Positions 10,560 to 21,800 of a stretch of DNA of 64,000 bases are shown piece after piece. The notes beneath the pieces were generated by a model. The model was not told the origin of the DNA. It did not search any database and saw only the letters and a program-made list of their open reading frames with translations. Source of the stretch: Mytilus galloprovincialis (lineage: Eukaryota; Mollusca; Bivalvia; Mytilida; Mytilidae); the NCBI RefSeq assembly GCF_965363235.1, contig NC_134843.1:3100001-3164000 (forward strand), written 5' to 3'. The position numbers and the translations under genes were made by a program. The first letter of the stretch is position 1. Every line of letters starts with the position of its first letter.

Positions 10560-11790
10560 TTCACTTGTTGTCTTTGTTGGTGTGGTTTATAAGTGTTTTA
10601 TATAGATTATAGGCTGATGGCTTTCAGTCCTGTTTGAATTGCTTTATACTAGTCATTTAGGGTTCTTTTATAGCTTGCTGTTCGGTGTGAGCAAATACAT
10701 CGTGTTGAAGGCCTTACTTTGACCTATAATTGATTAATGTTTGGTTACTGGAACAAAACAGAAACTATCAATTCAGACTTATCAACCAAACTTGATAATA
10801 AAGTCAAAAGTATTACAAAATTCTTCATGTGAAAAATTATTAGGTGTTAAAATTGACAGCACACTTAACTGGAAAAATCAAATTGACCAAGTTTGTGCTA
10901 ATATATCATCCAGAATATACTTTCTTTCTAAAATCAAGAATTTTTTAGATATAAATGCAAGGAAAACATATTACAATGGGTGGGTATATTCTTCCCTTAA
11001 TTGACTACTGCTGTATTATTTGGGGTAAATGTTAAAATGAAGGGATAACAAGAATTTTAAAACTCCCCCCCAAAAAAAAGGCAGCAATATTAATTCTAGA
11101 TGCAGATCCTTTATTCCCCTCAGCCCCCTTATTTAAAAACTTGGGTGGATGACAGTTGACAATAGAATAAAATACCACAAATATTTACTTCTATATAAAT
11201 GTATGCATATGGAAGCACCAATGTACCTAGTTCGAACGTTTAAACTGAAATCAGATAATAATCCTTACTTCTTAAGAGGTGTCACTAAAGGTAATCTGAT
11301 AGTTCCAAAACCAAAAGCTCAGCTATTTAAGAAATCCTTTGTTTATTCTGGATCAATGTTATGGAATGGACTACCACACAAAATGCGTAAAGCTCAAAAC
11401 ACTTTTACTTTTAAGCAAAGTATCAAGAAGTACCTAACACAATCTTGATAAGAAATGTTTGCTACAATGTATTTGTATATTTTTTATTTTCATCCGATTT
11501 TTTTACTACATGTACATCTTAAACAGAATTATATCTTAATCTTATGTTTTAAATAACAATACATTGAACTACATGACTGTAAATTAACTATGTGTAAATA
11601 TCTGTTTTGATTGTATTGTAATTTGTATGTGAGGGCCTCAGGGAAGATTAGTTTATTGTAACTAACTGAGTTTGCCCTTTAAATAAAGAATTTATTATTA
11701 TTATTATTTATTATTTCTACTTTTTGCACATTGGTAGGACATGGATGGAGGTTGTCTTATTGGCACTCATGTCACATCTTCTTATTTCTA
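10560..11790 (-). repeat. Repeat family B, split by a LINE insertion
   Basis: The left part (about 10660-10738) has TAGCTTGCTGTTCGGTGTGA and ACTTTGACCTATAAT. The right part (about 11713-11790) has TTTTGCACATTGG and GGATGGAGGTTGTCTTATTG. Together they make one normal copy of a repeat seen unbroken, in the opposite orientation, at 58554-58715. The 975 bp between them is a LINE fragment. Confidence 0.65.
10741..11713 (+). mobile_element. 5'-truncated CR1-like LINE, 3' end
   Basis: Two in-order open pieces remain, 10741-11004 and 11149-11448, separated by frame changes. The first contains LLGVKIDSTLNWKNQID, typical of the end of a LINE RT domain; between them a DYCC-x-IWG-like stretch can be read. 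The second has SGSMLWNGLP near the C terminus, as in Jockey/CR1 elements. The 3' end is a polyadenylation-like AATAAAG followed by an (ATT)n tail at 11692-11712. It is a dead 5'-truncated copy. Confidence 0.85.
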
Positions 11791-12639
11791 CTCAGTATGT
11801 TATCATACGGGGAGAAATTGATTACATGTGTTGTATTGTATTGGGCTGATAGAAATATCAATTTCCTTAGGAAAAAAACTCGGCCTAAAATGAATTGTAT
11901 ATTGTCATCGAAAAACATTAACTTGTCAGCACTTGGTCTTGTCATTCAAGCCTTGAACTACCGTGTAAAAAATTTAATAATGAAGCTTGAATGCGCTCTG
12001 TTAGTGGTGAAGTTGTTTTGTTTCGATATTTTCTTTAATCTCTTTGTCACATGAAGCTTTAGTTGATGCCTAGAAAAGATAGCCTAGAATGCTACTTTTC
12101 GTATTCAATGCCAAATCATACGCATATTGCTTAGTCTATTTCAGATGTTTCCTATAGTTCAATGTCTGCAATATACAAGTAAGTGCAACGGATCGTAAAT
12201 TTTTAATAACAAGACATCATTTTATGAAAAGTTGTAGATCTTTTTTTTCGGCATTGTGTCAGTTTTGCCGTATCCGTACAAAGCATTCAAAACGGGATGC
12301 ATAGTACATCCATAAATAATGGAAGATAATTTATATAGACATAAAAAATATGTGGTATGAGTACCAAAGTCACATTCAAATCCATCCAAGTCACAATTTG
12401 TAAAAGTTGACCATTATAGGTCAAAGTACGTTATACTTTTTGCGTTGAGGCCTGGACCAAGTCGGGTGTTTCTATTTACTGTGTTACAATGTATTATGTA
12501 TTCGGGTTTTGTTTTCTGTAATTAGTTAAATTAAGACGTCAGTTTTATCATGTAAATCTTTTATATTCATTTGATAAAATTTACTGTTTGCAATAGCATA
12601 AATTGTTCTAAATAATAAGGATGTTATTATCACAAGCAG
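11791..12639. other. Gene-free stretch
   Basis: No gene, RNA gene or convincing element end was found. A 107-codon open frame at 11731-12054 starts inside repeat B and shows no recognisable domain. Confidence 0.4.
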
Positions 12640-13432
12640 AAAACCCTAGCCGTATTTGGCACAACCTTTTTCAACTTTTGATCCTCAGAGCTGTACAACT
12701 TTGTACCTTTTTTTGACATTCGAACTTATATATCTGAGCGTCACTGGTAAGTCTTGTGTGGACGAGGCGCGGTTTTGACGTATTGAATTTTAAACCTGAT
12801 GCCTTTTGTTATCTATTATTCATGTTTTTCTTTGCCTAATACGTTCTCCTATTTATGTGTATTGAAGTCCTGTATTATTATGTTGTCATTTTAATGTTAT
12901 ATTTAACAATGCCATTAAAGTGCGAGGTTTGGCATGCCACAAAACCAGGTTCAACCCACCATTTTTTCTTTAAAAATGTCCTGTACCAAGTCAGGAAAAT
13001 GGCCATTGTTATATCATAGTTCGTTTCTGTGTGTGTAACATTTTTACGTTGTGTTTCCGTTGTGTCGTTTGTTTTCTCCAATATTTGAGTGTGAATTCAC
13101 ATTACTATAAGACGTGTCACGGTACTTTTCTATCCCATATTCATGTATTTGGTTTTGATGTTATATTGGTTTTCCTCATCGGATTTTGTCTTGTGCTTGG
13201 TCCGTTGCTGTGTGTGTTGCATTTGAATGTTGTGTCGTTGTTCTCCTCTTGTATTTAATGCGTTTCCCTCGGTTTTGGTTTGTTTTCCCTGATTTTGTTT
13301 TTTGTCTATGGATTTACGATTTTTGAACAGCGGTATACTACTGTTGCCTTTATTTATACGATCTTCTGTGTCATTTTGATCTCTTTTGGAGAGTTGTCTC
13401 ATTGGCAATCATACCACATCTTCTTTTTATAT
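12640..13432 (+). repeat. Repeat family I composite with hammerhead-like segment
   Basis: It begins with a block I recognise from many mussel sequences (AAACCCTAGCCGTATTTGGC at about 12642) and continues through a GAGCGTCACTGG segment resembling a hammerhead ribozyme core. It then runs into a T/G-rich section (13020-13380) and ends with the family-A terminus GGAGAGTTGTCTCATTGGCA. 13436-13500 is a fragment of family B. No intact reading frame is seen. Confidence 0.6.
12736..12776 (+). ncRNA. Decayed hammerhead-ribozyme-like motif, copy 1
   Basis: The segment reads CTGGTAA, a GTCT/GGAC stem with a short loop, then GAGG, in the positions where a hammerhead has CTGATGA, stem II and GAAA. The flanks match mussel sequences that, from memory, carry the intact core. 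Both catalytic boxes are changed here, so this copy should be inactive. Confidence 0.45.
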
Positions 13433-13873
13433 TCAACACGGAGCCTTGGCTCACACCGAACAGCAAGCTATAAAGGGCACAAAAAAATGTCCACTTAGTC
13501 TATACACAGTAAAGCGCTTACCGCGTAGGCATTGGGGACCATTGATTGTGGAGGTTAAATGAAATCAATTAAGTTTGAATGCCCGTCTAATTTAGTTGTT
13601 TTGCACGGAACTCACTGTTGGTGTGTATGCGATAGCCAGTTAAGGAGCTAACAAGAGCTCATGTTATCGTTTGTTGATATATACACTCACTACTATGTAG
13701 ACTTTGAATAAGATGCTCCAACTATTTAAAGCCTTTTAGAGCTTGCAGTGGAAAGTATTATTCTATTCAGATACTACTAGCCCTGGAGTCTAAAGCTCTT
13801 CTCTAGAAACTTACCGGGCCCTAGAACCATAGCTTACCAATAGGCGGTAACATGACAGCAAGAAGCACTTTGT

Positions 13874-15499
13874 CAGTGGCGAAGCTTGCATGTATGCTCA
13901 GATGCTCAAGCATCCACATCATTTTGACAAAAAAAAATATTATATGATTGCATGTGTTCACAGCAGATACAAACGGAGGTATCCGAATGTAACAAGGGTG
14001 AGGATATGAGAACAGCGTCCAATCATTTCCGAAGCAGTATGCGTGGTTTTTCCTTTAGGATCGTTTAGATTATATAAACAAGATGGATAAATTGCAGAAA
14101 AGTGCTTTCGAATTTTTCGTATAATTACACCTTATGTAAGAATCCTGGGTTTTGATTGGTTGAAAGCCAGTGTATTTTTCACCAATTCACTGTTATCAAA
14201 TGAATATCGTTCATTTTTTAACGCCGCCGGGGTATTTGCCAAAAGGATATGCCTTTTTTACCCTCTCTGCCGTGGTATTTGCCAAAAAATACTCTATCCG
14301 ACTGGACGCTTGTAACGTCACGATCATCAATGCGTTTTTGAACATTAACATTCGGTGTAATTAAACAGATATATCATGTTCTTGAGGGGTATTTGCGAAA
14401 AATACCAGTCTTGAGAATGAATTTCCCTCGCCTTACGGCTCGTGAAATTTAACATTCTCTCGACTGGTATTTTTCGCAAATACCCCTCCTTAACATGATA
14501 TATCTGTTTAAAAGTTTACGTCGTAACGCGCAGTCGGCTACGGCAAGCGCAGATGGTGATGATACACAGACCTGCAGACTTGTTTGGTCTAAAATTGAGT
14601 CAAGCAAAGCGAGGACATAGCAAGATTACGAGTTAACAACTAAACAATCATATCCCGATATGGTTTCCTGTGACATGAAAGACGACGATATAAAAACTCT
14701 ACTAGAGAGTATTTACTGTAATGGAGTGTGATAAATACCCATTTCAGTTTAGGTTCAAATATTCAATTTTATTTTCAATAAAATAACAGAGTTTCAATGT
14801 TCCCGCATTGCACATATTTTATATATCCAAGATACAAGGGCAATAACTAAAAAAGCACTTTTTTCTTTACATTTATTTAATCTCAACATGCTCAAGAGAA
14901 ATAAAAGCTTCATCTAGCAAGCGGAATAGGATTTCCATTATCATTTTATGTTTCCACGGGGCATATATATAATTGGTTAAAAATATTTAATCAGGACTTA
15001 TTTTAGTTAGTGTCAAAGACATTTCTGATATAAGTTTCACACAAACCTTGCAAGAATTGTACACACATTACAGCGTTAACAAGACAGGACGGACGCCCGA
15101 TATTTCCATGAACCCTGTATAACGCGTTAAGACAAGTAATCAAACAACCCATGGGTTGGATCAAATTCCGCTTCCTATATTTCGAAGTTCCATAAATAAA
15201 TAAGTGCCGCTGTAATGGGTCCGTTTTTGAGATGTCAAATATAAGATTTGGTGTGAAACTCTTTCATCAAATATTTCTGAATTAAATGAAGGCAGTTTCG
15301 AGAAAACAATAAAATCTTTTTCGAAATATATATATTGGTGGGTATTTTGAAATTAAACAAAAATTTAGCCAGTTTCTGATTCTAGGGGAATACTCATGCA
15401 TACAGGGAAAATCATCCGAAAAATAACTTTTTCTGCATAAAATACTCCGCTCGGCGACAGTTTCGCATCCACATCTATTTAACCCTGGCTACGCCACTG
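13874..15499. mobile_element. Non-autonomous TIR element with internal palindrome
   Basis: The ends are CAGTGGCGAAGC and, in complement, CAGTGGCGTAGCC, followed by similar GATGTGGATGC or ATCCACAT blocks. The 5-base sequence TTTGT lies directly outside both ends, a possible target-site duplication. No transposase frame was found in the 1.6 kb. It contains the long palindrome at 14363-14509. Confidence 0.65.
14363..14509. repeat. Long near-perfect palindrome (M1)
   Basis: The outer arms start AAACAGATATATCATGTT and mirror to the end; inner arms contain GGGGTATTTGCGAAAAATAC. The centre is CCTCGCCTTACGGCTCG, a small GC-rich quasi-palindrome. The whole unit could form a hairpin of about 65 bp. 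Confidence 0.9.
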
Positions 15500-15984
15500 T
15501 TTGTTGTATTATAGTATTGACTGCAAAGGTATGTAATAATGGGTGACAGTTACACTTCTCGACTATCTTATATTCAATCATTCTATAATTGAAACTTTAT
15601 ACTTATATGATATTCTAAATGATAACTCGTAATTGGGAATTCCTTGTGTCACAAAAGCCACATCTTTTCTAATTCCCAAACATGGTTAAAAACAAAAACG
15701 AGATCAACGCACTACAAATAAGACAGGTTTATAAATTTTCATTCCATACAGAACATTAAAAAGATCTTTTGCATTTAATATACATAGATTTTACAGAACC
15801 ATGCAGTATATATAAATATCGCTATTTTGTGCATTTTTCCTTTGATCTTTTTTGTGATATTTTTTCATATCATGCTACTCGCTTGAGATGAAAAATAATC
15901 GTTAGAATCTAAGGAGGCACATGGCGTTGTTTATGAAATTGACATGAAATTGACAACGTCATCATAGGTAAAATAGCAATAAAC

Positions 15985-16252
15985 AGATTGTCATGGCAAT
16001 CATACCACATCTCTTTACATTTTTTTTTTTTTTTTAGAAAATACGTGATGCTGAAACTAGGATCGCCAGTATTTCAGTACTGTACTTCCTAACACAAAGT
16101 TCTATGGAATATATAAAGAACCGAAAAACTACCATGTAAACACAATCAATACTTCGGGTGAAGAGTATTACGATTTTGTTTGTAAACAGCAACACACGAC
16201 AACTGTTGTATTACAAGCTCCTCGGTGACTTTGGACAAGCACATAAGAGTAC
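15985..16252. other. Repeat A fragment and poly-T; no gene
   Basis: A 30-base family-A end (TGGCAATCATACCACATCTC) is followed by a T run near 16020. Nothing else is recognisable up to the next element. Confidence 0.5.
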
Positions 16253-16428
16253 AGTGGCGGATCCAGAACTTTTCATAAAAGGGGGGGGGGGGGGGGGGTA
16301 CTGACTGACCTAAGGTTAGGGGTGTCCCTCTCCAGTCATGCTTCAGTGATCCTCTATATAATAAATCAAATTTTTCCCACGAAAAGGGGGCCGGGTCCTC
16401 AAGCCCCTTGGATCCGCATATGCAGAAT
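16253..16428. mobile_element. Small TIR element with poly-G tract (P)
   Basis: The left end is CAGTGGCGGATCCAG; the right end in complement begins CTGCATATGCGGATCCAAGG. They share GCGGATCCA. A run of about 17 G follows the left end. It is 176 bp and non-coding, and shares the GGCGGATCCAG end with the larger element at 17531-18513. Confidence 0.6.
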
Positions 16429-16519
16429 AATGTGGGATTAAACAGTTGTAGTTCAAGTTGTTGGTGCCAAATCCTCCTCTTACCTGGTCCAACAGATACG
16501 ACAGTACTACTTGAGACTA

Positions 16520-17195
16520 CTATATATATATATATTAAACAAAGAATTAATGACCAATGTTTGCAAATTCAAAATGCAAATATATTTGAATCAAAAAAGT
16601 TAGACTTTTTCAAGAGTATCTACATAATGGGCAGAAGACCACCCTGTGTTGAAATATTAAAAAAACAGAAGTGACAGAACTGCAATATGTAAGATCCGTA
16701 TAAGCGCTCATATATACTTATGATTGAAAGAGGGAGACATCTAAATATTCCCAGAAATGAGAGATACTGCTCTGTATTTAATTCTGGTCAAATTGAAAAT
16801 GAAAAACATTTTCTTTTACATTGTGAAAAATACTCAACTAAATTGGCCATATTTTACCAAAAAGTTTCAAATATAATCGATGATCCTACAAAATTTCAAA
16901 AACATGAAAATAATATTATCTCTTTATAAATAATAATTCATACACAATCCTAAAATTGACTTCCTCTTTCATTTCAGACAGTTTGAACCTGCGTAAAGCA
17001 GAACAAACTCTATAAAATTGTCAATATGTCTAATTCATAATCATTGTTTATAATACTACATATATTAATATAGTCATTATATGCAATACTTATTATGTTT
17101 GACCAACTATGTAATTGATATATCATGAGCCTTAACCATTTATTGTTGATGAGTTTGTGCTAATAAAATATTTGTATTTGTATTTGTATATATTT
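16520..17195 (+). mobile_element. 5'-truncated LINE, C-terminal knuckle region
   Basis: The frame at 16720-16929 encodes MIERGRHLNIPRNERYC, then a C...H-x4-C knuckle (KHFLLHC), the usual C terminus of several invertebrate LINE ORF2 proteins. An upstream piece (16520-16674) looks like the preceding part in another frame. The 3' end is a (TTTGTA)n tail near 17170-17192. It is broken. Confidence 0.75.
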
Positions 17196-17530
17196 ATCAT
17201 TTTTTACCTGGGAGGGGGCTGGTCATTTTGAAATCAAACATACAAAATTTCTTGATCCCCCCATAATATGTCACCATCTTTATTTGACCCCCCCCCCCCA
17301 GTTAAAACATTTGAAAAATATGATCCCCCCTATATTAAACATGCCACTGAATTACAAAAAAAAAATGAAAAATCATTATGAAATTAATAAATATATTTTT
17401 AATTATTAAGGCAGCAACCATTTGATTTTCTTGGGGGGGGGGGGTTAGCATTACATATAGCATATAGTGGCAGCTAAACTTTTTTTTAAATCACTTATGT
17501 GAGACAATTCCTTGCTGCTACTATACAAAT
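17196..17530. other. Low-complexity C/G-run region
   Basis: It contains poly-C near 17287-17299 and poly-G near 17436-17446, with phrases such as GACCCCCC and GGGGGG seen at other element ends. No gene is present. Confidence 0.5.
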
Positions 17531-18513
17531 CCTTTGTTATCGTCAGAGACATATAATACAATTCAGGGGCGGATCCAGGATTTTAGGTTAGGGGGGGGGG
17601 GGGGGGCGCAAAGTTTTTATTCGCCGAGCGGAGCAAGGCGAAATTTTTTTTTAGGTAAAATTATTGAAATATTCTTCTAAAGGGGTGCAATGTAGATATC
17701 TCGAACTATTGTGTGGTTAAATTAGCGAGAAATTTACGTTTCAAGCTGAAACCGACGAAATCCACCTCTGAAAACAATCTATAATTACCATAATTAACAA
17801 GAAATCTGTGAGCTTCTATTCATTGAGACTATCCCATACATTTACTCTTACAAGTTGGAGAAATCCACAACAATCTCCTAACACCCCTCCCTCACGAATG
17901 CACTAAGGGATTCATATCGTATACATGAGTTTATAAAGCTACAGTTATAAAACTGCAGCCCCAAAAACAGAAGCTGAATATCATGCGAACCTTTTATTTT
18001 GATTCTGTGTTCCTGTGCAAACCAATCTACAATCAAGACACTATCACTTGTAAAATTATCTATATAGCAATATCGGGTAACCTTAAAAGACGTGCTGCAG
18101 AAATACAGGTACACCACAAAAAAAGTTGGTTGGAACTTCGATTATCAAAGAAATTGAAAATAAAAAGCGCAAATATGACAATGAAATAATTAACTGCTAA
18201 AAATATATTATGTTTGTCACCAAACGCAGCTTCGCGTTTGACACCTTCCTTTGGAGTATACAATATTTAAAGAACTTAAATAAATCGTAGGTCAGTTGAT
18301 TAGTAATCACATTAATTCTGTTAAACTGACTGTTATATATACAATATAATATAATGAATGTTAAAAAAGATGGAATGGTATCTTCTGATACTTAAATAAG
18401 TTGAAGACAACCCATGCTTTGCAAATTTTAGGGGGGGGGGACGCACGCCCGCCACGCCCCCGCCTAAATCCGCCCCTGCCAATTTGTATTATATGTCTCT
18501 GTTCTCGTTAACA
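17531..18513. mobile_element. ~980-bp TIR element (Q) just upstream of TOP1
   Basis: The TIRs are about 50 bp: TTTGTTATCG, then CAGAGACATATAATACAA, then CAGGGGCGGATCCAGG on the left, mirrored at 18465-18513. Inside the TIRs are poly-G (17591-17606) and poly-G/C (18431-18440). Two ~68-codon open frames inside match nothing I recognise. It is non-autonomous, of unknown superfamily. Confidence 0.75.
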
Positions 18514-18817
18514 AAAATAAATTTTTCTCCTCTTCTAATCTAAATATCTAATAGCAAGTATTTTTATAGTGCTTTAAGATCTTTTATGTTCGGCAATATT
18601 AGCTTGATATAATAATACATAATTATTAATAAATATATTAGCCATAGGCAAACTTTCAAAAATAGCGTTTAAAATTCCCGCGTTACAATTAAAATCACAG
18701 GTGGTTAAATCCGGGGTTTTTAAACATGCGCAGACAGCAATTCTATGGACTTAGCCGTTTCAGCACAAATTGCTTCGCCATAAAACGTGGACTCTGATAG
18801 AAAAAACTATCTGCGTA
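18514..18817 (+). promoter_or_regulatory. TOP1 promoter and 5' UTR region
   Basis: This is the only non-repetitive sequence between element Q and the TOP1 start. It holds CCCGCG at about 18677 and CATGCGCAGAC at about 18725, which contains a TGCGCA half-site like that of NRF1-type promoters. No TATA box is evident at a fixed distance. The transcription start is not determined. Confidence 0.4.
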
Positions 18818-21800
18818 ATGGAATTTCCGATGGAGACTGAACAACCTGGGATGCTTGAGGTATGTAGAATTAGTATATCTTTAATTATTTTTCATCTTCA
18901 TATATTTTCAATGAGCCTTTTACTCTGTACACATACCAGAAATTATTCGAACAAAGAACCGAGAAAATGACAAAGTCAAGATGGCCGCAAAATTTCTAAG
19001 TCCGACTTTGAAACATTGACTTTTTTGACGATTTTATTTTAGAATTAAACCATTAGTAGGTGGTTGTTGAATATTTGTAATTGGTATATTTGAAGATGAT
19101 ATATAATTGCTTTGTTTTCTTTATTTGAAGGGTGCTGGTGATTTCGTTGAGAGCAAACAAAGCGGTGAGTATTTTTGCATATCTTTGAAATATCGACAAA
19201 ATGGCTAAGTCCAGACTGTAGTCAGTAAAGGCAGGTAACTCAAGCGTGAACTTTTCAATTGTAAGTCGATGTTGGCATCGTTTGCTGATTTCATACATAT
19301 TTAAAAACAAGTGTTGTTGTTGATGAGTAAATGTAAAAAAAAATATTTCCATTAGAAGAAAAAAAGGTGGATTTTAATATTTGCCATCCTAGCAGAAACT
19401 TGCAAAATAAAAAGTGGTTTGTCTAAACTAAATTTTTCTAATTAAAACAAATTACAGAATTTGGCTTTTTATTCCTTGAACATGACAATGAACAGGAAAG
19501 AAGAAACATACATACACATGATATATAAAATAAAGGTTGACAGTACCCCCCCCCCCCCAAAAAAAAAATTTTTAGAAAAAATTCAGTTAATCCATCCCTA
19601 AAACTGCTTGAAGATAATTCTTAACTAAAAAGGTTATTTTGTAGAGATAATTTTAATTAAATATATAAATATTAAAAAAAAATGTCTAGTTATTTATGTT
19701 TTTTTTTTGTCCACTTATACCATGTCCATGAACACCAGTTTTGTTCGTGTTCTAATAATTTTTTTACTCATTAAAAATTTTAGGCAACAAAAAGCTGGGA
19801 TTCTCAAAATTTCGACTTTTCAACCCAAATTCTCAATTTTGGTCAAGCCTGCGTCTTTTGTCAGAAAAGTTTGAAAATTTTTTGGGGTTTCAAGGTTGTA
19901 CAAATTTAAAGATGTCCATTCCAAGTGTTTTTGTACATAAAACGGCATTTCATGTAAAAAAATGTATGGTCATGTATACTAGTCTGGCTTCAATTATTCA
20001 ATATTCTTTAAAAACAAAATTTTCTAATTTTAAATTCTAGTTAAATCCATAAATTTCAACTGATGTTGACACAGTTTGCAACAAACAGAAGCACCATGTT
20101 TACACTTTTATCTTGGTATTAAACAAAGAAACATAACTTGTGTTTCACTTTTTTAAGCGGGAAATACAAAAGATGTATTCAGATCACAGTATAAAAACCG
20201 GGACCCATCATCAGCTATTTGAAGCTTGAATCACGGTAAACCGTTATTCATAGGCAAAAGTGTTAAGAAAATATAAAAATATTTTTCAGAATTTGATTAA
20301 AGGATGACTGTTATATTTTTTCTGTCTATAAAGAAATAACATAAATAATTTGGTGCACACTGAAGAACGGGCATAGCGGGTTATTTAACAGTGTGCATCA
20401 CATTTTTTATGTTATTTCGAATAGACAGAAAAAATATTACAGTCATTTCTTATAATTTAATTCTAAATTCCATTTTAAACCGTAGAAAACCATGAAAAAA
20501 CGTTGATGACGTCACGGTCACATGACTGAATTATGTCTATGGGCTCATAACAAAATAACGTCAGCCAGTCAGAAGACGTGTTACATCCAAAATTAAATTA
20601 TTATAGTATGTTAACAAGTTGCCCAGTTAAAATTCCATGACAAACTACATTTTGTATGTAAAACTTGTAAAATGTCTTGATTTTGCTGCAGATGAGAACA
20701 ATTTTCAACATGTTCAATGTACAAAGATAATTTCATTTGAAATATTTGCTTGATTTGTTATCTTCACAGTTGCTGAAATGAAAGCTAAATTACATGAGGA
20801 GACCAGCAGTGTGAACCATATTGATGAGTCAAAACAGAATGGACATGTGAGCAACCATAACTCTTCTAGGAAAAGTGAGGGACACCACAGTTCCTCAAGT
20901 TCAAAGCATTCCTCATCCCACAGTTCATCAAAGCATAAAGATGGTTCAAGCTCCAGTAAACACAGCAGCAGCAGCAAACACAAGGATGGGAGTTCTTCCA
21001 GTAGCAAGCATCGTGATGGACATGGCTCAAGTAGTAGCAAAAGCAAGGAAGGGAGCTCATCAAGCTCTTCCAACAAACCTAGTAGCAGCAGCTCTAGTAG
21101 TAAACATAAAGAAGGTGGCAGTAGCTCAAGTAGTAAGCACAGGGAAGGACATAGCTCAAGCTCCAGTCATTCCAAGGATAAGTCGCATAGCTCATCATCT
21201 AGTTCTAGCAAAGATAAAAAAGAAAGTTCTAGTAAGTCGAGCGGCAGTTCAAGTGACAAACACAAATCAGGTAGTAGTTCTGGTGATAAACATAAGTCAA
21301 GTAGCAGTTCTGGTGACAAACACAAGTCAAGCAGCAGCTCAAGTGACAGACACAAGTCAAGTAGTAGCTCAGGTGACAAGCACAGATCAAGCAGTAGCTC
21401 TGCAGAAAAGCATAGGGATGGTTCCCCTAGCAAACACAAAGAGCATAAGGAGAAAGAAAGACAAAAAGAAGATAAGGAGAACAGAGTAGAGAGGCAGAAA
21501 GAATATGATAATATCAAAGAAGAACCCAATGAAGACATCCAGAAAGAGACTATGGAAGTAGGTATCAAAAGTGAACCAGCATCCCCTGTAAAGATGTCTC
21601 CAACTAAAGCTCCTAAGGAAGAAACATTGAGTGATGATGATGAAGATATAGATGTAGATGATGTACCTTTGGTAAGTAAAATTATAATGTAAATCTTTCA
21701 AATTTTCAGGGCCAAAATAAAAAGATTGTATGTTTGCCCAAACGCGACCGACCCAAAATAAACCCTCAGACTCAAATTCTTTTTTTGACGTTTTTTAGAA

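Noticed and set aside
13031-13498. ORFs of 72-92 residues around the family I repeat
   Set aside because: They show no domain, are T/G-rich, and recur as parts of an interspersed repeat in both orientations.
20714-21701. Long ORFs in other frames and on the - strand across TOP1 exon 3
   Set aside because: Exon 3 is built from AGC/AAG/CAC-type codon repeats, which leave several frames open. Only one frame joins the neighbouring exons in phase and matches TOP1.
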